A stretch of DNA of 7,897 nucleotides from Desulfobacteraceae bacterium (GTDB taxonomy: Bacteria > Desulfobacterota > Desulfobacteria > Desulfobacterales > Desulfobacteraceae): NCBI GenBank assembly GCA_015486915.1, contig WFQS01000360.1:1-7897 (forward strand). The letters are read 5' to 3'. The notes beneath the pieces are model-generated. The model worked only from the letters and a program-made list of their open reading frames with translations. It was not told where the DNA came from and did not search any database. This document shows positions 4,997 to 7,897 of the stretch, one piece after another; the stretch's first letter is position 1; each line of letters opens with the position of its first letter. Both the position numbers and the translations under genes were made by a program.

Positions 4997-6866
4997 TCTT
5001 TATTTTACTTTTCTCTCTTAAAGTATCCAAAAATGCTGTGAATGTCTTGTTCTGTTTTATTTTCAAAAGCTCTTTTTTAGCTTTATCCATATTTTTGTCA
5101 ATTTCAACCTGATCCGGCACTTTTTTGTCTTTAAAAGCAATAATATAATAATTTCCATTTGCTTTAAGTATATTTGAAAAAAATCTGTTCGTAGAGGACA
5201 ATTTAAAAGCAGCACCGGTTATTTTTCTGTTACCGGCAATTTCGGAAATTCCAGCATCCCTGGTAAATAGTTTTGAAGACTTTATTTTTAATCCTTTTTT
5301 TGCTGCTAACTTATGAATATCACCATCTTTTTTTAAAGCTGACAGAAATTTTTTGGCATCTTTTTCAGCCATTTTCATCCGTAGTTCCGCAATAAGGTCC
5401 TGTTTTACTTTTTCCTTTACCTTCTCAAAATCAAGCACAGCAGGAGCTATTTTTTTTACTGGTTTAATTATATAATAATTTCCCTGTATCTCTTGAATGT
5501 CACTTATTTCATTTAAAGGAAGTGAAAAAGCCGCCTTTGCAAATTGTGCGGCAGCGGGCATTAAAAGCCCATTACCCGTTTTTGTAAAAGGTCCGGCATT
5601 TCTCATTTGTTTACCAGCAGCGATGGCAGCCTCTTTTAAAGTCTCACCGTCTATAATTGCATCAAAGGCTTTTCCTGCATCATCATAGGCAAGATTTTTA
5701 ATTTTATTATCTTCAAGGATTTTTACTATGGAAGGTTTTGCTTCTTTAAAAGACTTTGTAGATGCAGGGTATACACCCTCTACCTTGATGATATGCCATC
5801 CGAACCTTGTCCTGACCGGTTTGCTTATTTCACCTTTTTTCATTGAGAATGCTTTATCAGCAAATGGTTTCACCATGGAATTTCTGGTAAATTTTCCAAG
5901 GTATCCTCCGCTTTCCTTACTAGGACCCTCTGAAAATTTCTTTGCAAGCAAAGAAAAATTATCCCCTTTAAGGGCCATTTGATAAATTTTTTCTGCTTTC
6001 TTCTCTGATTCTTTCACAACAGCATCAGAAGCATCAGGGGCAACCCGTATCAGAATATGGCGGGCCTCAACCTTTGCTGGAACCTTGAATTTATCCATAT
6101 TCTCATCGTAATATTCCTTTGCAGCACTGTTAGAAATACTCACTTTTTTTCTGTAATCATCAGGCAAAAATTTAAGATACTCCACCTTTAACATTGGCTC
6201 TGACTTGTAATGATTTTTATTTTTGTCATAATAAGAATGAATTTTGCTGTTATCAGGATCAATTTTTGTGTAAGACAACGGTTTGAAGCTGATATAGTCT
6301 ATACTGATCTTTGTATTTTTATATCTATACCATTCCCCTGCCTCCATATCTGAAGCAAAGATATTCTCAAGCACAAGGTTTCTTATTTTTTCCTGTTTTA
6401 AGGACTGTTTCTGATCAGCTTCAAACATTTCAGGAGTCAATCTGTTTCCTGCCAGCACCCTTTTATAGGTCGTTAAGTCAAAAGCTCCGTCCCGTCTGAA
6501 TGCCGGTATTGAAAGTAATGAATCCTGAAGTTCTTTATCAGGAACATCTATTTTAAGCCTGTCCGCTTCTTTCAATAAAAGGCGTTGATCAATCAGCCTG
6601 TTAATAGCCTGTTTTTTTGCCTGGAGCACTTTTAGCATTTTTGCATCAATCTGTTTACCAAACATCCTGCGCATCTGTTCAACCACCGCATCATATGACT
6701 TTTGATACTCTGTCATTGTAATGGTTTCATCATCGACCATTGCGGCCCTGGTGCCTCTTTTAGAACCCTTTGAACCCATTCCAAGAAATATAAACACCAG
6801 AATAACAAGCCCAAGAAGGATTTTAATAATCCATGAGCCGGTATTTTCACGCATGTACCTGAGCAT
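4974..6866 (-). CDS. ppiD: PpiD/SurA-type membrane-anchored peptidyl-prolyl isomerase
   Basis: A 630-residue protein, close to E. coli PpiD in length and layout. It has a short basic N-terminus, one membrane segment (residues 11-30, 'SWIIKILLGLVILVFIFLGM') placing the rest in the periplasm, a SurA_N-type helical chaperone region (about 40-240, with 'QAINRLIDQRLLLKEADRL' and 'PAFRRDGAFD'), and a parvulin domain (about 265-364). That domain shows 'VEARHILIRV' (His270), 'FSLLAKKFSEGPSKESGGYLG' and 'FGWHIIKVEG' (His358). A long helical C-terminal region with a second degenerate parvulin-like stretch ('GNYYIIKPV', 'GNYYIIAFKDKK') follows. The family assists folding of exported and outer-membrane proteins at the inner membrane. 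ATG 6866 has a strong AAGGAGAG Shine-Dalgarno (6871-6878 on +). The M16 peptidase remnant starts inside its last codons. The orthology label is by architecture; 'SurA N-terminal domain protein' would be equally fair. Confidence 0.88.
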   Translation of the reverse strand: MLRYMRENTGSWIIKILLGLVILVFIFLGMGSKGSKRGTRAAMVDDETITMTEYQKSYDAVVEQMRRMFGKQIDAKMLKVLQAKKQAINRLIDQRLLLKEADRLKIDVPDKELQDSLLSIPAFRRDGAFDLTTYKRVLAGNRLTPEMFEADQKQSLKQEKIRNLVLENIFASDMEAGEWYRYKNTKISIDYISFKPLSYTKIDPDNSKIHSYYDKNKNHYKSEPMLKVEYLKFLPDDYRKKVSISNSAAKEYYDENMDKFKVPAKVEARHILIRVAPDASDAVVKESEKKAEKIYQMALKGDNFSLLAKKFSEGPSKESGGYLGKFTRNSMVKPFADKAFSMKKGEISKPVRTRFGWHIIKVEGVYPASTKSFKEAKPSIVKILEDNKIKNLAYDDAGKAFDAIIDGETLKEAAIAAGKQMRNAGPFTKTGNGLLMPAAAQFAKAAFSLPLNEISDIQEIQGNYYIIKPVKKIAPAVLDFEKVKEKVKQDLIAELRMKMAEKDAKKFLSALKKDGDIHKLAAKKGLKIKSSKLFTRDAGISEIAGNRKITGAAFKLSSTNRFFSNILKANGNYYIIAFKDKKVPDQVEIDKNMDKAKKELLKIKQNKTFTAFLDTLREKSKIKIEPGLLD

Positions 6867-6970
6867 TGATCTCTCCTTAAATTTTTCTCAAAAACCCATC
6901 ATTATGAATAAGCAGCATCCTTGAAAAATATTACACACTCAATAAAAAGCCATACTATTATCATTTCAAA

Positions 6971-6999
6971 TCTCTTATCACCGCCATGAGGCGGATCTG
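6971..6999 (+). repeat. 29-bp direct repeat with CCGCC-type hairpin, copy b
   Basis: It matches 3929-3957 at 27 of 29 positions. It holds the perfect hairpin CCGCC-ATGA-GGCGG (6981-6994). On the minus strand it lies in the ppiD leader and would also fold there (CCGCC-TCAT-GGCGG). Flanking sequence is unrelated to copy a. Confidence 0.8.
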
Positions 7000-7164
7000 G
7001 ATTTGCCAGAAACATGCAAAGAAAATCAAAAGTCCTGTCCAAGCACAGAATAGACAAGCCATGCAAGGTGCATTTTTAATTTAAGCTATTACATAATAAA
7101 AGACATGATACTCTTTTTTGTCGCAATTTTAAGAGGATACCTCAAAACCATTCCAAAATTTTGT

Positions 7165-7194
7165 TATTTATCGTTTTATTGTACTATATGTCAA
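7165..7194 (-). promoter_or_regulatory. Candidate sigma70-type promoter for ppiD, overlapping a dyad
   Basis: On the minus strand a perfect TTGACA (7189-7194) is followed after 18 nt by TAAATA (7165-7170), or after 17 nt by ATAAAT. It points toward ppiD and gives a leader of about 290 nt. The -35 box sits in an imperfect palindrome, TATTG(N10)CAATA at 7177-7196 (14 of 20 positions symmetric), which could be an operator. A weaker alternative (TTGAAA at 6964-6969 on the minus strand) lies closer to the gene. Confidence 0.4.
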
Positions 7195-7240
7195 TACTTT
7201 TTTTAGAAGAAACTCCCGTAAAAATCCTTCAAAAATAAAA

Positions 7241-7426
7241 GTTGGCTACGCGCCTTCTGCCCAATATTTATCAGAATATTTGATTCTTTGAGGCTGTCTG
7301 AGAGTCTCCAGCTCTGCCCCATGGCAGTTATAAAAAAGAGCTCACTTCTGACAAAGTCACAAATGTTCTTTTTATGTTCGCCAAAATATCTGATTTTTTG
7401 AGGCCTCGCAGCGCAGTGCAGCATGG
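7241..7426 (-). repeat. Modular hairpin repeat element, copy 2 (inverted)
   Basis: Read on the minus strand, the order is CCATGCTGC..ACTGCG (to about 7404), hairpin AAAAT-CAGAT-ATTTT (7383-7397), CGAACATAAAAAGA (7367-7380), GTGAGCTCTTTTTT, hairpin CTGCC-ATGG-GGCAG (7314-7327), hairpin AGAAT-CAAAT-ATTCT (7273-7287), and GGCGCG..CCAAC (to 7241). The order of modules is the same as in the copy at 3929-4121. The extra AAAAT hairpin before CGAACAT resembles the one at 7273-7287, suggesting module gain or loss. It begins just upstream of the candidate ppiD promoter and is on the same strand as ppiD. Confidence 0.75.
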
Positions 7427-7679
7427 AAATTGAAAAAAATTTTATTTAAAACATCCAATTGAAGGCACATAAATAGTATGGGCACATGCTGTAAAAGCCA
7501 TGTATACAAATTCGTTGTAAAATTAATTTCATTGTTGATATATTTGTGGAGAAGGAGATAACGGGTTCTCACTGCAACAATATCCCCATCCCCTGTTTCA
7601 GTAAGATGTATCAAAAAGGTCAACGAAGACACAAAAAAAGACCCCCAGCAAAAAATCACCAAAGAGCCTTGATATCTTA

Positions 7680-7756
<77 letters not shown>

Positions 7757-7796
7757 AAACGAAATGAACTAATAGCAAATTGCAGGGATATTGTCC

Positions 7797-7802
7797 ATTA
7801 TA
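7797..7802 (-). promoter_or_regulatory. -10 box of the tRNA-Arg promoter
   Basis: A perfect TATAAT on the minus strand, about 40 nt upstream of the mature tRNA 5' end. It is followed by a short G/C-containing discriminator (GGACAATATCCC). No good -35 hexamer is seen; the upstream DNA is A/T tracts. Confidence 0.5.
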
Positions 7803-7814
7803 AAATGCATTTTT

Positions 7815-7832
7815 ATTAAAAAATTTTTTAAT
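7815..7832. repeat. 18-bp perfect A/T palindrome upstream of tRNA-Arg
   Basis: ATTAAAAAATTTTTTAAT is perfectly symmetric and lies where the -35/UP region of the tRNA promoter would be. It could be intrinsically curved DNA or an UP-like element; chance is also plausible in such A/T-rich sequence. Confidence 0.4.
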
Positions 7833-7897
7833 CGATATTTTTCAATTTTTGCGTTATTATTGTAAACTACATTTTTAATTTAAAAAGAATCATAGGG

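Larger units (their letters stand above)
6867..7679 (-). other. Gene-free region between ppiD and tRNA-Arg
   Basis: This 813-bp stretch holds the ppiD ribosome binding site and leader, the second 29-bp direct repeat (6971-6999), a promoter-like site (7165-7194), and the inverted copy of the modular repeat (7241-7426). Two open frames on the minus strand (7203-7424 and 7372-7662) simply cross the repeat, lack ribosome binding sites and match no family. A 32-codon + strand frame (6986-7084) begins inside the 29-bp repeat hairpin, also without a binding site. I see no gene in 7430-7679 and no clear hairpin terminator after the tRNA; the only T-run there follows GGGGGTC on the minus strand (about 7630-7645). 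Confidence 0.55.

Noticed and set aside
6986..7084. 32-codon + strand frame starting in the CCGCC hairpin
   Set aside because: Its ATG is the hairpin loop and there is no Shine-Dalgarno. The matching repeat at 3929-3957 does not keep a comparable frame.
7071..7084. 14-bp match CATTTTTAATTTAA also at 7870-7883
   Set aside because: It is an A/T-only style match with unrelated flanks, expected by chance in this composition.
7203..7424. 73-codon minus-strand frame
   Set aside because: It lies wholly within or next to the modular repeat, has no ribosome binding site and resembles no protein family. The same frame in the other repeat copy is broken by a TGA and indels.
7372..7662. 96-codon minus-strand frame
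   Set aside because: It crosses intergenic sequence and ends in the repeat hairpin; no binding site, no recognisable motif, and atypical composition.

Overview
The window looks like chromosomal DNA of a low-GC Gram-negative anaerobe, most likely a marine-type member of the Desulfobacterota (Desulfobacterales). This is inferred from A/T-rich codon use, the mix of an AsmA-like envelope protein, a FatA-type thioesterase and a PpiD-type periplasmic foldase, and the style of the intergenic repeats. No rRNA or other strict marker is present, so the taxonomy is tentative.

Left part (1-3748, + strand): five closely packed genes that look like one transcription unit. They are the C-terminal part of an AsmA/YhdP-like envelope protein (its 5' end lies outside the window), a stand-alone NIF3/YqfO-insert-like protein with a TTG start, a FatA-type acyl-ACP thioesterase, RecX, and a one-domain asparaginase-like protein. 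The last four lie 1 to 37 bp from their upstream neighbour. They do not form an obvious single pathway; recX is not beside recA here.

Middle (3749-4996): a non-coding stretch rich in small hairpins leads directly into a PilZ-domain gene (c-di-GMP receptor type). This gene converges on, and slightly overlaps, a truncated M16 zinc-peptidase reading frame on the minus strand. That frame keeps the HxxEH site but ends before the third zinc ligand and appears to be a pseudogene.

Right part (4974-7897, minus strand): a full-length PpiD/SurA-type membrane-anchored peptidyl-prolyl isomerase gene directly upstream of the M16 remnant, with a roughly 300-nt leader and a plausible promoter. Next comes about 800 bp without genes that holds a second, inverted copy of the hairpin-rich element, and then a complete tRNA-Arg(UCU) gene with encoded CCA.

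The most unusual signal is in the two intergenic regions. They share a modular element about 190 bp long (3929-4121 on +, 7241-7426 on -), roughly three-quarters identical by eye. It is built from two kinds of small hairpin whose stems show compensatory base changes between copies. One copy ends just before the ribosome binding site of the PilZ gene. It looks like a structured dispersed repeat family or an RNA element rather than a coding region. I saw no CRISPR array, transposase, recognisable defence system or known riboswitch.
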